Positions 54,477 to 63,218 of a stretch of DNA of 64,000 nucleotides are shown one piece after another; within the stretch, counting starts at the first letter, position 1; each line of letters opens with the position of its first letter. This DNA comes from Bradyrhizobium sp. 141 (GTDB taxonomy: Bacteria; Pseudomonadota; Alphaproteobacteria; Rhizobiales; Xanthobacteraceae), in contig NZ_JADPKR010000082.1 of NCBI RefSeq assembly GCF_023074055.1, forward strand, positions 124,001 to 188,000. The letters are read 5' to 3'. The notes beneath the pieces were generated by a model. The model was not told the DNA's origin and searched no databases. It worked only from the letters and a program-made list of their open reading frames with translations. The translations under genes and the position numbers were made by a program.

Positions 54477-54755
54477 CTAGCGCCACCGCCATCCGCAGTG
54501 GCGACGACCGCGATGCCACCAGCAAACCCAGCGGCGGCTGCGCGGTCGCCGACGGCGCCAGCCAGGATGAGGCGGCGGTCCCCATTGGGCCTGCGTCAGG
54601 AGATCCGACGGCCGGTCGGTCTGGCCGAGCTTGGGTGCGATCGGCATTGCTTCCGCGACCGCAATGAACCGGACGCCGATGGTGCCGATCGCCGCGGCAG
54701 CTACGGCATTTTTGGCAAGGCCAAGGAAAGCGCGACGGTTGGGGGTGTCCATCAT
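54477..54755 (-). CDS. Small Tat-signal protein with Arg/Trp-rich tail
   Basis: Protein of 92 residues (two adjacent ATG codons). The N-terminus has a twin-arginine-like signal (TPNRRAFLGLAKNAVAAAAIG), then a short mature part ending in an unusual tail rich in Arg, Trp, His and Cys (RRRRPRSRRWVCWWHRGRR). To my knowledge such small exported basic/aromatic-tailed proteins occur repeatedly in Bradyrhizobium and Rhodopseudomonas genomes without an assigned role. It is upstream of the efflux genes and downstream of hdeD. Confidence 0.62.
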   Translation of the reverse strand: MMDTPNRRAFLGLAKNAVAAAAIGTIGVRFIAVAEAMPIAPKLGQTDRPSDLLTQAQWGPPPHPGWRRRRPRSRRWVCWWHRGRRHCGWRWR

Positions 54756-54770
54756 CTTCTTCTCCTTAAG

Positions 54771-55328
54771 TTACGCAGTCCGCCGCACGGCCTGAAGCGC
54801 GTAAAGCAGCCACGCGAGGCCGTGCGAGATCAGGTCGACCCCAAGCAGGAATCCGAGGACCCACAGGCTCATGGTGGGGAAGCTGAACAGGATCAGCGCG
54901 CCAGCGACCAACCCGAACACACCGGAGATCAGCATCATCCATCCGTTCTGGCGCCAATGGGCGAAGCTCAGCATGCAGCGGATCACGCCTGAGGCGATCA
55001 GGATCGCGCCGAGGAAATAAGTGAGGATCAGGGCGCCGGAGGCGGGCTGAGTCAGCAGCACGAGCCCGAAGGCGACGTAGAGGGCGCCGAGCAGGATCTG
55101 CCACAGAAAGCCGCCCCATCCTTTGGTCCAGAAAGCGTGGACGATCTCGAATGCGCCGGCCGCGATCGCGGTCAGTCCGATCAACTTCACGCTGATGATG
55201 GTCGCGAACGCCACGTCGCTGAGAGCTGCGATACCGGCGGCAATCATGACGACGCCAAGGAGAGCGCAGACCCACAGGGGTGGAGGGCCCAGAGCTGCGA
55301 TGCCGGACCGGCTGTCATAGACTGTCAT
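54771..55328 (-). CDS. HdeD-family acid-resistance membrane protein
   Basis: Six-helix membrane protein of 185 residues of the HdeD/DUF308 type. The repeated core motif is seen twice: AAGAFEIVHAFWTKGWGGFLWQILLGALYVAFGLVLLTQP and IASGVIRCMLSFAHWRQNGWMMLISGVFGLVAGALILFSFP, each ending in a WGxxxW-like pattern. The ATG at 55328 has CAGGAGCG upstream. HdeD in enterobacteria acts in acid resistance at high cell density. The neighbourhood (arginine deiminase, antiporters) supports a stress role. Confidence 0.85.
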   Translation of the reverse strand: MTVYDSRSGIAALGPPPLWVCALLGVVMIAAGIAALSDVAFATIISVKLIGLTAIAAGAFEIVHAFWTKGWGGFLWQILLGALYVAFGLVLLTQPASGALILTYFLGAILIASGVIRCMLSFAHWRQNGWMMLISGVFGLVAGALILFSFPTMSLWVLGFLLGVDLISHGLAWLLYALQAVRRTA

Positions 55329-55467
55329 GCCACGCTCCTGATCTACCAAAGATCGCCGCCCCGACGCGACGATAGCTTCGGAGGCGGAGCGTCGACATCC
55401 GACGAAACCCTGAGCGACCGGGCGGGAATGTTCGCATGGAGTCTCGGGAGGGATCCCGTGAACGGCG

Positions 55468-55953
55468 CTATCGCCTGCCGCGCGGACCCAGAGTCAGGTT
55501 GGTCACGCCCGCCGCGAGATTGATTCCGATGGATCGCTCGATCGACAGCGGCTGCAACATCACGCTCCGGCGCGAGCCTCCAATCAGGACATTGGCCCCG
55601 AGGCCGGGGCCGAACGCGACACTGCCGCTCGCGCCTACATAGTTTCCGCGCAGCGTACCGGGGCCGATCCGCGAATTCTTGGCGAAGACGGCCCAGGAGA
55701 GAGTACCCGCCGAGGTCACTCCCAAGTCGAGCCCAACGCGCCTTATGCGTCCCTCATAGATATATTGTCGAGGGGGTCTGCGTGCATAGAAGAAAGTACA
55801 GCGCAGCGACTGAGCCGATCCAAGGACCAAGCCCACGCGCGGGGAGCTGAGGCATGACAGTCTGCCGACCCGGAATGCGTCGGCGCGGGCGGGCGAGGCG
55901 GCGGTGCAAAGCAACGCGCATGCGGCAATGCAGAGGAACCGTATCATTGGCAT
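55468..55953 (-). CDS. DUF992 domain exported protein
   Basis: Exported protein of 161 residues. The Sec signal (MIRFLCIAACALLCTAASPARA) precedes the conserved DUF992 pattern: RVGRLSCLSSPRVGLVLGSAQSLRCTFF, YEGRIRRVGLDLGVTSAGTLSWAVF, GPGTLRGNYVGASGSVAFGPGLGANVLIGGSRRSVMLQPLSIE and GINLAAGVTNLTL. The family is widespread in Rhizobiales and of unknown function. The two Cys residues may form a disulfide. Confidence 0.85.
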   Translation of the reverse strand: MPMIRFLCIAACALLCTAASPARADAFRVGRLSCLSSPRVGLVLGSAQSLRCTFFYARRPPRQYIYEGRIRRVGLDLGVTSAGTLSWAVFAKNSRIGPGTLRGNYVGASGSVAFGPGLGANVLIGGSRRSVMLQPLSIERSIGINLAAGVTNLTLGPRGRR

Positions 55954-56547
55954 TCAAGCCTCCATCTGGTTGTTCATGGACGCGGCCACCGGCCGGCGGT
56001 CCTGGCGAAGCCAGAACGTGATGCCGAGGCCGATCAGCAGCACTGCGCCAAGCAGGAAGAAGAAGACAGATTGCTTCAGCCAGGATATCGCCGGGACGGT
56101 CACGCCCATCGCAAGGCCGAGAAACGAGATTTGTAGCGACAGAAGGCTGACGCCCGCGAGGAACGTGCCGAGCGCGAGCAACGTCAGCAGGACCAAGCCG
56201 GTTGCCGGTGTCGGAAGCAATTGCTGGACACCCGACATCAGCATGACGTTCATCGTGACCAGGACGGCGATCCAGTGCAGCGCCTGGGTCCAGATCAATC
56301 GGAGCTGGGCCTCCTTGCCTTGCGTCTCCGGCCATTTCGTGACGACGCAGACCACGCCGATGGCGAGCGCCAGGAACTCCCAGTAGCCGACGAGAGGCTG
56401 GTGGGAGACGTTGGTGTAGGCGACGCCTGCGACGGCGAGCACCAGCGCCACCACATAAGGGAGTTGCTGCCACAGGAAACGGGTCATCCTGAATTGAGAC
56501 GGGGGAGGCTCCGTACCCTCGTTCCGTTGTAGATCGGTCTCGCTCAT
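55954..56547 (-). CDS. Hypothetical multi-pass membrane protein
   Basis: Protein of 197 residues from the ATG at 56547; the open frame continues to 57909 but that upstream part runs antisense-framed through the next gene and is not real. Five to six hydrophobic helices (LPYVVALVLAVAGVAYTN; YWEFLALAIGVVCVV; ALHWIAVLVTMNVMLM; LVLLTLLALGTFLAGVSLLSLQISFLGLAMG; SVFFFLLGAVLLIGLGITFWL). Family not recognised. It lies 11 bp after the AI-2E transporter gene, so the two are probably cotranscribed. Confidence 0.68.
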   Translation of the reverse strand: MSETDLQRNEGTEPPPSQFRMTRFLWQQLPYVVALVLAVAGVAYTNVSHQPLVGYWEFLALAIGVVCVVTKWPETQGKEAQLRLIWTQALHWIAVLVTMNVMLMSGVQQLLPTPATGLVLLTLLALGTFLAGVSLLSLQISFLGLAMGVTVPAISWLKQSVFFFLLGAVLLIGLGITFWLRQDRRPVAASMNNQMEA

Positions 56548-56558
56548 GGGCCATCCAC

Positions 56559-57680
56559 TCACGATCTGTTGCTGCTGAACGTCAGCTTGGGGTCGTCGCC
56601 GAGATAGTCCTCGACGTAGAACCGGATGATTGCGACACGGCCGATCGCGACCAGGGGCATGGCCATCGCGATGCCGAGGACGCCGAACAGCGCGCCAAGC
56701 ATGACGATCGCGACCAGCGTCCAGGCAGGGGGGATCTCGACCGCCTGACGTTGGATCAGCGGGCCAATCACATAGCCTTCGATCGACTGGATGATTGTGT
56801 AGATGAGCACGGCCCAGATCAGCAGCGAGCCGCCGAGTGGCATTGCGACCAGCGCGATCGGAACCGCCGCCACGATCGGCCCGAGGTATGGAATGAAGTT
56901 CGACAAGCCTGCCTGCAACCCGAGTACGAGAGGTCCGGGCAGTCCAACTAGATAGAGTGCGACCCAGACGCACAGCGTCATGAGAATGATCCGGATGAAC
57001 TGTCCGATCAGCCACAGCCGCATCACGCTGCCCATCTCGTCCATGACCGCTCTTGTTCGCGCGCGGTAGGGTCGCTTCACCAACATGACCAGGCTCTCGC
57101 GATGGCTGGTCGGATCGAAGGCGAAGAGGATTCCGAGGAACACGATGACCAGCGCGCCGGTCAGAAGACTCGATGCTCCGCCGAGCACGAATTGAGCGTG
57201 GCTGAGAAAACGCCCCTGATCCGAGAACAGCCATTGCGCAAAGTCGCGGCCCCATTCCGGGCCGAGCAGGTCGACGCCGTATGACAGGAGGTGCTCCTGC
57301 AGGACGTCGATCTGGCTGTCCATGACCTTCAGCAGGAGGCGTGTCTGCTCCGGTAGCTTGCCCGCGCCCCATACCAGTCCAAATCCCGACAGAGCGGAGA
57401 ACAGCAGCAGGACCAGCGTCAGCCGCCAGGCGCGAGCGAGCGGAAGGACCGGGGCCAGCGCCCTTGCGCAGGCATCCAGAAATGCGCCGAACAACACGCC
57501 TGCAAAGATGAGCAGGAGACTGGACACTGTCTGCCACGCCAAAAACAGGAAGACACAGGCAGCGAGCAGGCTGAGCCCGGTCGCGAGAACGCCGCGCCCG
57601 GCGTGCTCCTGCAGGTCGGTGGAATCGTCGTGTGGAAGGAGTTCGCGAAGCCGCTCCGGCCCTGTCCTGGAATCGCTCAT
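56559..57680 (-). CDS. AI-2E family transporter (TqsA-like)
   Basis: Membrane protein of 373 residues in the AI-2E transporter family (PF01594 type). It shows LATGLSLLAACVFLFLAWQTVSSLLLIFAGVLFGAFLDACAR, paired central helices (LIGQFIRIILMTLCVWVALYLVGLPGPLVLGLQAGLSNFIPYLGPIVAAVPIALVA) with the NFIPYLGPIVAA block typical of the family, and QSIEGYVIGPLIQRQAVEIPPAWTLVAIVMLGALFGVLGIAMAMPLVA. The ATG at 57680 is chosen over a TTG at 57692. Family members include exporters of signalling molecules but also proteins with other roles such as Na+/H+ antiport, so substrate is open. Confidence 0.88.
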   Translation of the reverse strand: MSDSRTGPERLRELLPHDDSTDLQEHAGRGVLATGLSLLAACVFLFLAWQTVSSLLLIFAGVLFGAFLDACARALAPVLPLARAWRLTLVLLLFSALSGFGLVWGAGKLPEQTRLLLKVMDSQIDVLQEHLLSYGVDLLGPEWGRDFAQWLFSDQGRFLSHAQFVLGGASSLLTGALVIVFLGILFAFDPTSHRESLVMLVKRPYRARTRAVMDEMGSVMRLWLIGQFIRIILMTLCVWVALYLVGLPGPLVLGLQAGLSNFIPYLGPIVAAVPIALVAMPLGGSLLIWAVLIYTIIQSIEGYVIGPLIQRQAVEIPPAWTLVAIVMLGALFGVLGIAMAMPLVAIGRVAIIRFYVEDYLGDDPKLTFSSNRS

Positions 57681-57721
57681 GGATCGGTCCAATCGCGAGG
57701 GTGGATGATGGTTCGCCGCAC

Positions 57722-57961
57722 CTAGGTGCGGACGCGCCGGCTGCCAAAGTGCGGATGCTTTCCGCCGCGATGACGCCAGTAACGGTGCTTGGTCGGGTTC
57801 GTATTCGTATTGGGCGCCACGTTCTTCGGCGCCGATACGCCGGAGTCCTTCGGCGCCAGCACCCCCGTGTCAGTCGATTGGGCCAGCGACGGGGTTGGAG
57901 ACGCGGCAACCGCCGTCAACCCGCCCAGGATCAGGGCGCCCCAGATGGTTCGAATGCTCAT
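57722..57961 (-). CDS. Hypothetical small exported protein with His/Arg-rich tail
   Basis: Protein of 79 residues. GGAGGCGAAT precedes the ATG at 57961. A Sec signal (MSIRTIWGALILGGLTAVAASPTPSLAQ) is followed by a Thr/Pro/Asn-rich linker and a basic tail with His and Arg (KHRYWRHRGGKHPHFGSRRVRT). Family unknown. Its tail composition recalls the small Tat protein at 54477. It sits between the AI-2E transporter and the antiporter gene. Confidence 0.62.
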   Translation of the reverse strand: MSIRTIWGALILGGLTAVAASPTPSLAQSTDTGVLAPKDSGVSAPKNVAPNTNTNPTKHRYWRHRGGKHPHFGSRRVRT

Positions 57962-57991
57962 ATTCGCCTCCATGCAGCCAAGGACAAGGAC

Positions 57992-59431
57992 TCAAATCGA
58001 GATGGCTCCGGTGGACAATGCGTAGACGCCGGCACATGCGGCGACCGTGATCGCCGCGAAGAGGATCGCCTCGAATGGCCTGAACGGCGCTTCCTTGCGC
58101 TCGCGCTTGGCGAGGAGGAACAGCAGCGTGCCGGGTGCATAGAGGATCGACGACAGCAGGAGAAATTTCGGCCCGCCTGCGTAGATCATCGCGGCCGCGT
58201 AGATTGTCGCGACGGCCGAGCGGATCCAGTCGCCAACGCGGGCCCGCTCGCCGGCGTGGTAAGTCTCGCCGGTCCAGGCGAGCTTGAGACCGTAGGCCGC
58301 AACAAAGAAATACGGGATCAGCGTCATCGCGCTCGTCATCTTCAAGGCGAGCGTGAATGCGTATTCCGCAAACCAGGTGACGAGAAGGAAGGTCTGGATC
58401 ACGCAGTTGGTGAGCCAAAGCGCTCCAGCAGGAACCTTGTACGCGTTCACTGTTGCGAGAAACGACGGCATGGTGCGGTGAACCGCGGCGGAATGCAGCA
58501 CTTCAGCCGCCAGCAGTGACCAGGACAAATAGTTGCCGAGGACCGAGATCAGGAGTGCCACGCTGATGAACATGCCGCCCCAGTGGCCGACGATCGCTTC
58601 CATGACGCCGGCCATGGACGGCGTCGGCAGATCCGCCAGTTCCGGTCGCAGCAGCACGCCATAGGAGAGCAGTGTCACGAGGACGAGCAGGCTGAGCACC
58701 GTCAGGAAACCGGCAATGGTTGCGAATCCGACGTCGGTGCGGTTCAGGGCATAACGGGAATAGACGCTGGCGCCTTCTATCCCGACGAACACGAACACGG
58801 TCAGCAGCATCGTGCCGCGAACCTGAGTGAGCACATTTGAATGCTCCGGCTGCTCCGTTCCCGCGAAGTTCATGGAGAAAAGCCTGCCGTCGAAAGCGAT
58901 GGCGGCGGCTGCAATGAACAGCAGGATCGGGATGATCTTGGCGTAGGTCGCGATCGTATTGAGCGCGGCGGCATTCTTGATGCCGCGCAGCAGCAGAACG
59001 TGCACCGCCCACAGCAGGACGGAGGCCGAAGCGATTGCCACGGCCGTTGTGCCGTCACCGAAGACAGGGAAAAACTGTCCGAGCGTTGCCTTGATCAAGA
59101 CGAGACAGGCGACATCCGCAAGGCAGCATCCGATCCAGTATCCTACGGCGGAAGCAAAGCCTATATACTCGCCGAACCCGGCCCTGGCGTAGGCATAGAT
59201 GCCGGCATCGAGGTCCGGTTTGCGGTGTGACAAGGTCTGGAACACGAAGGCCAGCATCAGCATGCCGGTGCCTGCGATCGTCCAGGCGATCATCGCGCCG
59301 AGCGCACCCGTGGTCCGCCCGAACGATGCGGGGAGGGCGAAGATGCCGGAGCCGACCATCGACCCCACCACGAGTGCGATGAGCGCATTGCGCGAAAGTT
59401 TTTGATCGACCTCGTTCGTTGACGGAGCCAT
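57992..59431 (-). CDS. APC-family basic amino acid antiporter (ArcD-like)
   Basis: Twelve-helix amino-acid permease, 479 residues. The family opening LIALVVGSMVGSGIFALPASFGRTTGALGAMIAWTIAGTGMLMLAFVF is followed by PDLDAGIYAYARAGFGEYIGFASAVGYWIG and VFVFVGIEGASVYSRYA, all typical of arginine/ornithine and related basic amino acid antiporters. The start at 59431 has GGAAGGCC upstream. It is a paralogue of the gene at 61759. With arginine deiminase at the window end, arginine/ornithine exchange is likely. Confidence 0.88.
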   Translation of the reverse strand: MAPSTNEVDQKLSRNALIALVVGSMVGSGIFALPASFGRTTGALGAMIAWTIAGTGMLMLAFVFQTLSHRKPDLDAGIYAYARAGFGEYIGFASAVGYWIGCCLADVACLVLIKATLGQFFPVFGDGTTAVAIASASVLLWAVHVLLLRGIKNAAALNTIATYAKIIPILLFIAAAAIAFDGRLFSMNFAGTEQPEHSNVLTQVRGTMLLTVFVFVGIEGASVYSRYALNRTDVGFATIAGFLTVLSLLVLVTLLSYGVLLRPELADLPTPSMAGVMEAIVGHWGGMFISVALLISVLGNYLSWSLLAAEVLHSAAVHRTMPSFLATVNAYKVPAGALWLTNCVIQTFLLVTWFAEYAFTLALKMTSAMTLIPYFFVAAYGLKLAWTGETYHAGERARVGDWIRSAVATIYAAAMIYAGGPKFLLLSSILYAPGTLLFLLAKRERKEAPFRPFEAILFAAITVAACAGVYALSTGAISI

Positions 59432-59580
59432 GGCAAGATGGCCTTCCAATCCGCGATCGGCGGGCACTGATGCCGGCCAATCCCGGCGAAGACCTTAGAG
59501 GCGGCTTTCCCCGTCGCACATCAGGGATTCTCTGTAGGAAGAAGGGGCAGGAAATTGCCAAGCGGTTCTGCGCGCCGCCT

Positions 59581-59805
59581 TCAGGCCTTTGCCGTGGGGT
59601 CGGTCGCGCCTTCGCCGGGACTGGATGATGGCCCGGGAACGGCAGCCAAAAGCACGACGCCGGAACGGCAGAATTCGCCGGCCTTCGCGAGCTCGGCCGC
59701 AATGCGTTGGGCATGCAGAACTGCCGTATCCTGATCGGCGTATTCGCATCCGGTCCCATCGGGAGTGAGACCGTATTTGTCGACGATGTGGAAATAGAAG
59801 CGCAT
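59581..59805 (-). CDS. DUF6894-like small protein
   Basis: Protein of 74 residues beginning MRFYFHIVDKYGLTPDGTGCEYADQDTAVLHAQRIAAELAK. The MRxYFHxxD...D.xG.E..D..xA...A.xIAxELA pattern fits the DUF6894 family, very common in Bradyrhizobium. Function is unknown. It is followed by a hydrophilic tail rich in Ser, Pro and Gly, with the minus-strand neighbour ArcD-like gene next. Confidence 0.72.
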   Translation of the reverse strand: MRFYFHIVDKYGLTPDGTGCEYADQDTAVLHAQRIAAELAKAGEFCRSGVVLLAAVPGPSSSPGEGATDPTAKA

Positions 59806-60060
59806 GCCAGCCGATTAGGCCGCGCCGCGATCATCTCCTAGTGACAAACGCGTAAGGCGCCCCCTCCAAAAGGAGGAAGGGTGAGCGGCGGTTGCAGGTT
59901 GCCGCTTTGTAATGGGCAGGACGGTCGCTGCGGATCGCCGGAAAGTTGCAGGGGCAACAGGGTGGTTTCCCCGCCGGCATTCGGGTGGTTGTCCGATGCC
60001 GTCCTCTGAGCCCGAGGGATAGCGTAGGCGCCGTCAGCAAGCTCTGAGAGGAGACGAGCA

Positions 60061-60774
60061 ATGTCAAATTACGACCAGGACCTGGCAGCCTCGAGTGCGG
60101 GCGGTGGTGGCACAATCGCAGTGGACACCGGACTGCGTGACTACATGCTGCGCATCTACAATTACATGTCCGCCGGCGTCGGCCTGACCGCCGTTGTCGC
60201 GTGGCTGACCTATCAGCTGACCGGTCCCGCCTTGCTGCAGAGCCCGTTGATGTGGGTGTTCATCCTGGCGCCGCTTGGGCTGGTCTTCTTCCTCGGTTCG
60301 CGCATCAATACGCTGTCGGTCTCAACGGCACGGCTTCTGTTCTTCATCTATGCCGCCCTGGTCGGCGTGTCGCTCTCGACGCTGCTCCACATCTACACCA
60401 GTGCGTCGATCACACGCGTCTTCTTCATCGCGGCGGCGACCTTCGGGGCGCTCAGCGTATTCGGCTACACCACACGGCGCGACCTGTCCGGTCTCGGCAC
60501 CTTCTTGTTCATGGGCCTGATCGGCGTCATCATTGCCAGCCTGGTCAACCTCTTCCTGCAGTCTTCCGGGCTGGACTGGCTGATCTCGGTCGTGGGCGTC
60601 GGTGTCTTCGCCGGACTCACGGCCTACGACACGCAGCGGATTAAGGCGATGTACGACAGCAGGGATGATGAAACGTCGGCCGGCCGCAAGTCGGTGATTT
60701 CGGCGCTGTCGCTCTACCTCAACTTCATCAACCTGTTCATGATGCTGCTGCGCCTCGCCGGTGGTCGGCGCTGA
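60061..60774 (+). CDS. Bax inhibitor-1/YccA family membrane protein
   Basis: Seven-helix membrane protein of 237 residues. MRIYNYMSAGVGLTAVVAWLTYQ (family opening RxYNYMxxGLxxTA) is followed by PLMWVFILAPLGLVFFLGSRI, FFIYAALVGVSLSTLLHIYTSASITRVFFIAAATFGALSVFGYTTRRDLSGLGTFLFMGLIGVIIASLVNLFLQSSGLDWLIS and the C-terminal GVFAGLTAYDTQRIK, the aspartate-containing signature. Good ribosome binding site GAGAGGAG before the ATG. BI-1 proteins modulate ion leak and stress survival; in bacteria YbhL/YccA interacts with FtsH. Confidence 0.9.
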   Translation: MSNYDQDLAASSAGGGGTIAVDTGLRDYMLRIYNYMSAGVGLTAVVAWLTYQLTGPALLQSPLMWVFILAPLGLVFFLGSRINTLSVSTARLLFFIYAALVGVSLSTLLHIYTSASITRVFFIAAATFGALSVFGYTTRRDLSGLGTFLFMGLIGVIIASLVNLFLQSSGLDWLISVVGVGVFAGLTAYDTQRIKAMYDSRDDETSAGRKSVISALSLYLNFINLFMMLLRLAGGRR

Positions 60775-60793
60775 GCGGGCCAATGGCGGCCGT

Positions 60794-61297
60794 TCAGGCC
60801 GCCGGCCGTTCCGCCGCACTTGCGAGCGCGTCGCGCAGGGCCTGTTCCTTGGTGTCATTCAGGGACGTCTTCAGCACGGTCCCCCCGGCGTCCTTGATCT
60901 CCTTCAGCACCTTGTCCGCCGTCATGTTCTTGATCAGGACGAACAAGGCGGCGTTGCCGGTGTGGAGCGAGGTAGACAATTCCTTCATGAAGGCGTCGTC
61001 GATGCCGAAATCGGACAGGGCGCCGCCGAGCGCGCCGGATGCCGCCCCGACCGCAACACCGAGGATCGGATTGAGGAAGATCACGCCGATCAGGAGGCCC
61101 CAGAAACTTCCGGTCATCGCGCCCATCGCCGTCGTGTTGACGAGTTGATTGAGCTTGATGCCGCCGGAATCGGTTTTCACGGCGATCACCGCGTCGCTGA
61201 GCGTGATCAGATATTCCTTTTGCAGCCTGAGGAGCCGTTGACGTACTTCTTCGGCCTTCGCCTCGGATGGATACACGATCGCTACTAGATCGGACAT
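60794..61297 (-). CDS. DUF1269 membrane protein
   Basis: Protein of 167 residues. CAGGAGG precedes the ATG at 61297. The conserved DUF1269 pattern is present: SDLVAIVYPSEAKAEEVRQRLLRLQKEYLITLSDAVIAVK, the glycine-rich helix hairpin (AMGAMTGSFWGLLIGVIFLNPILGVAVGAASGALGGALSDFGI) and ALFVLIKNMTADKVLKEIKDAGGTVLKTSLND. The role is unknown; members often sit with stress genes. It is convergent with the BI-1 gene. Confidence 0.88.
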   Translation of the reverse strand: MSDLVAIVYPSEAKAEEVRQRLLRLQKEYLITLSDAVIAVKTDSGGIKLNQLVNTTAMGAMTGSFWGLLIGVIFLNPILGVAVGAASGALGGALSDFGIDDAFMKELSTSLHTGNAALFVLIKNMTADKVLKEIKDAGGTVLKTSLNDTKEQALRDALASAAERPAA

Positions 61298-61758
61298 GCA
61301 AGCCTCCTGCTGGGTCGAGTTCCGCCGGCCCAAGCCTGGTGAGGCCCGGCGGGATACGCTGAAAGTTTAGCTGCCGGCCCCCCGGCGCGGCATCGGAGAA
61401 AACCCTAGGGACATAGGGATGAATGTTCCTGATCATCTCCTATGGAGGGAGACGGATCCGATCCATTGCCAACCGATGGTTGCCCGCCTCACACGGCCAA
61501 AGGCATCGACACACTGAACGGCAGCGCCTAGCGCGAAGAGGCAAGCGGCTGCGACGACGGCGTGAGCAGGATTGCCAGCGCGACGCCCCCAAGGGCGGCG
61601 AAAAGCGTCTCATTGTGAGCGCTCCTTCACCGGCGAGGAGAATCCCGATCCTCGACTAGGTAATCACCCGATACTCCAGCCCCGGCGCAAGGCGCATGGT
61701 GCAGCCGGCGGGCAAGTCGATCGACCGGGATGCAACTCTCGTGTCGCGAGGTCTTCAC
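61298..61758. other. Gap upstream of second antiporter gene, no gene seen
   Basis: About 460 bp. Only short chance frames are visible. The region is the shared promoter area of the divergent DUF1269 and antiporter genes; I could not identify FixK/FNR-type (TTGAT-N4-ATCAA) boxes in it. Confidence 0.5.
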
Positions 61759-63192
61759 ATGGCTGAGACGTCGTCAATCCAAAAGCTCTCGCTGTTCGCG
61801 TTGACCGCGATGGTGGTCGGCTCGATGGTCGGCTCGGGGATCTTTTCGCTGCCGAGAACCTTCGGTATCGCCACCGGACCGTTCGGAGCCATCTTCGCCT
61901 GGTGCATCGCCGGCGGCGGCATGTACACCCTCGCGCGGGTATTCCAGGCGTTGGCGGAACGAAAGCCTGAGCTCGATGCCGGCGTCTATGCCTATGCAAA
62001 GGAGGGGTTTGGCGACTACCCCGGCTTCCTGTCGGCATTCGGATACTGGATAGGCAGCTGCATCGGCAACGTCTCCTATTGGGTGCTGATCAAATCGACG
62101 CTGGGCGCTTTCTTTCCGGTCTTCGGGGACGGGAACACCGTGATCGCGATCGTCGTCGCTTCGATTGGCATATGGCTGTTCCATTTCATGATCCTGCGCG
62201 GTGTGCAGCAGGCGGCCGCGATCAACACGATCGTGACGATCGCGAAGATCGTGCCGATCCTCGTCTTCATCGTCATCCTCATCGTTGGGTTCAAGGCGGA
62301 CCTGTTTCGAACGAATTTCTGGGGCGGAGAGGGCATGCCGGACAAGGGTTTGTTCGAGCAGATTCGTGCGACCATGCTGGTCACCGTGTTTGTCTTTCTC
62401 GGCATCGAGGGCGCCAGCGTCTATTCGCGCTATGCCAAGGAACGCGCGCATGTCGGCGCTGCGACCATTCTGGGATTTGCGCTCGTGACGAGCCTGATGG
62501 TGCTCGTGACCATGCTGCCCTATGCCGTGCTTCCCCGCGCCGAGATCGCCGGCATGCGGCAGCCGTCGATGGCGACGGTGCTTGAGGCGGTCGTCGGACA
62601 TTGGGGCGCGATCTTCGTCAGCGTCGGGCTTCTGGTTTCGGTGTTGGGGGCCTATCTCGCCTGGTCGCTGATCTGCGCCGAAGTGCTCTCCGCCGCCGGC
62701 CGGACCAGGGACATGCCGGCCCTGTTCGGCACGGAAAATGCGAACAAGGTGCCGGCTGCGGCGCTTTGGCTCACCAATGCGATCGTTCAGCTCTTCGTCA
62801 TCAGCACCTATTGGTCGCAGGATGCGTTCGCGTTGATGCTCAATCTGACGAGCGTGATGTCGCTGATTCCGTTCTTCCTCGTCGCAGCCTATGGGCTCCT
62901 CCTTGCCAGGCGGGGCGAGACCTATGGGAAGGACAGCCGCGTCAGAACACGCGACATGATCTTTGCAGGCATCGCCGTCGTCTACACGCTATTCCTGATC
63001 TACGCCGCCGGAATGAAGTTCCTGCTGCTGTCCTTGATCCTCTATGCACCCGGTACGGCACTCTACTTCTGGGCGCGCCTGGAACAGAGGGCGAGGGTGT
63101 TCACGGCCGTCGAGTGGGTCATCTTCATCGCCGCCGCCATCGGCGCTGCTGTCGGGATCCACGGCTTGGCCACCGGCTACATCACCATCTAG
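61759..63192 (+). CDS. APC-family basic amino acid antiporter, second copy (ArcD-like)
   Basis: Twelve-helix permease, 477 residues, paralogous to the gene at 57992-59431: SLFALTAMVVGSMVGSGIFSLPRTFGIATGPFGAIFAWCIAGGGMYTLARVFQ, PELDAGVYAYAKEGFGDYPGFLSAFGYWIG and VFVFLGIEGASVYSRYAKERAHVGAATI mirror it. The ATG at 61759 is preceded by GAGGT. It lies 26 bp upstream of arginine deiminase, so the pair acts as an arginine import/ornithine export and breakdown unit. The divergence from the other copy suggests different substrates or conditions. Confidence 0.9.
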   Translation: MAETSSIQKLSLFALTAMVVGSMVGSGIFSLPRTFGIATGPFGAIFAWCIAGGGMYTLARVFQALAERKPELDAGVYAYAKEGFGDYPGFLSAFGYWIGSCIGNVSYWVLIKSTLGAFFPVFGDGNTVIAIVVASIGIWLFHFMILRGVQQAAAINTIVTIAKIVPILVFIVILIVGFKADLFRTNFWGGEGMPDKGLFEQIRATMLVTVFVFLGIEGASVYSRYAKERAHVGAATILGFALVTSLMVLVTMLPYAVLPRAEIAGMRQPSMATVLEAVVGHWGAIFVSVGLLVSVLGAYLAWSLICAEVLSAAGRTRDMPALFGTENANKVPAAALWLTNAIVQLFVISTYWSQDAFALMLNLTSVMSLIPFFLVAAYGLLLARRGETYGKDSRVRTRDMIFAGIAVVYTLFLIYAAGMKFLLLSLILYAPGTALYFWARLEQRARVFTAVEWVIFIAAAIGAAVGIHGLATGYITI

Positions 63193-63218
63193 GCAAGAAA
63201 ACTCCCGGGAGAATTCCC

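Noticed and set aside
55954..57909. 651-codon frame joining the membrane protein to an upstream frame
   Set aside because: Only the last 197 codons (from 56547) look like a protein; the upstream part lies in another frame of the AI-2E transporter gene.
61423..61659. 78-codon frame before the second antiporter gene
   Set aside because: Arg/His-rich chance frame without ribosome binding site; a shorter overlapping frame is just as weak.
60775..61758. FixK/FNR-type boxes near the stress genes
   Set aside because: I looked for TTGAT-N4-ATCAA in the gaps around BI-1, DUF1269 and both antiporters and found no convincing match.
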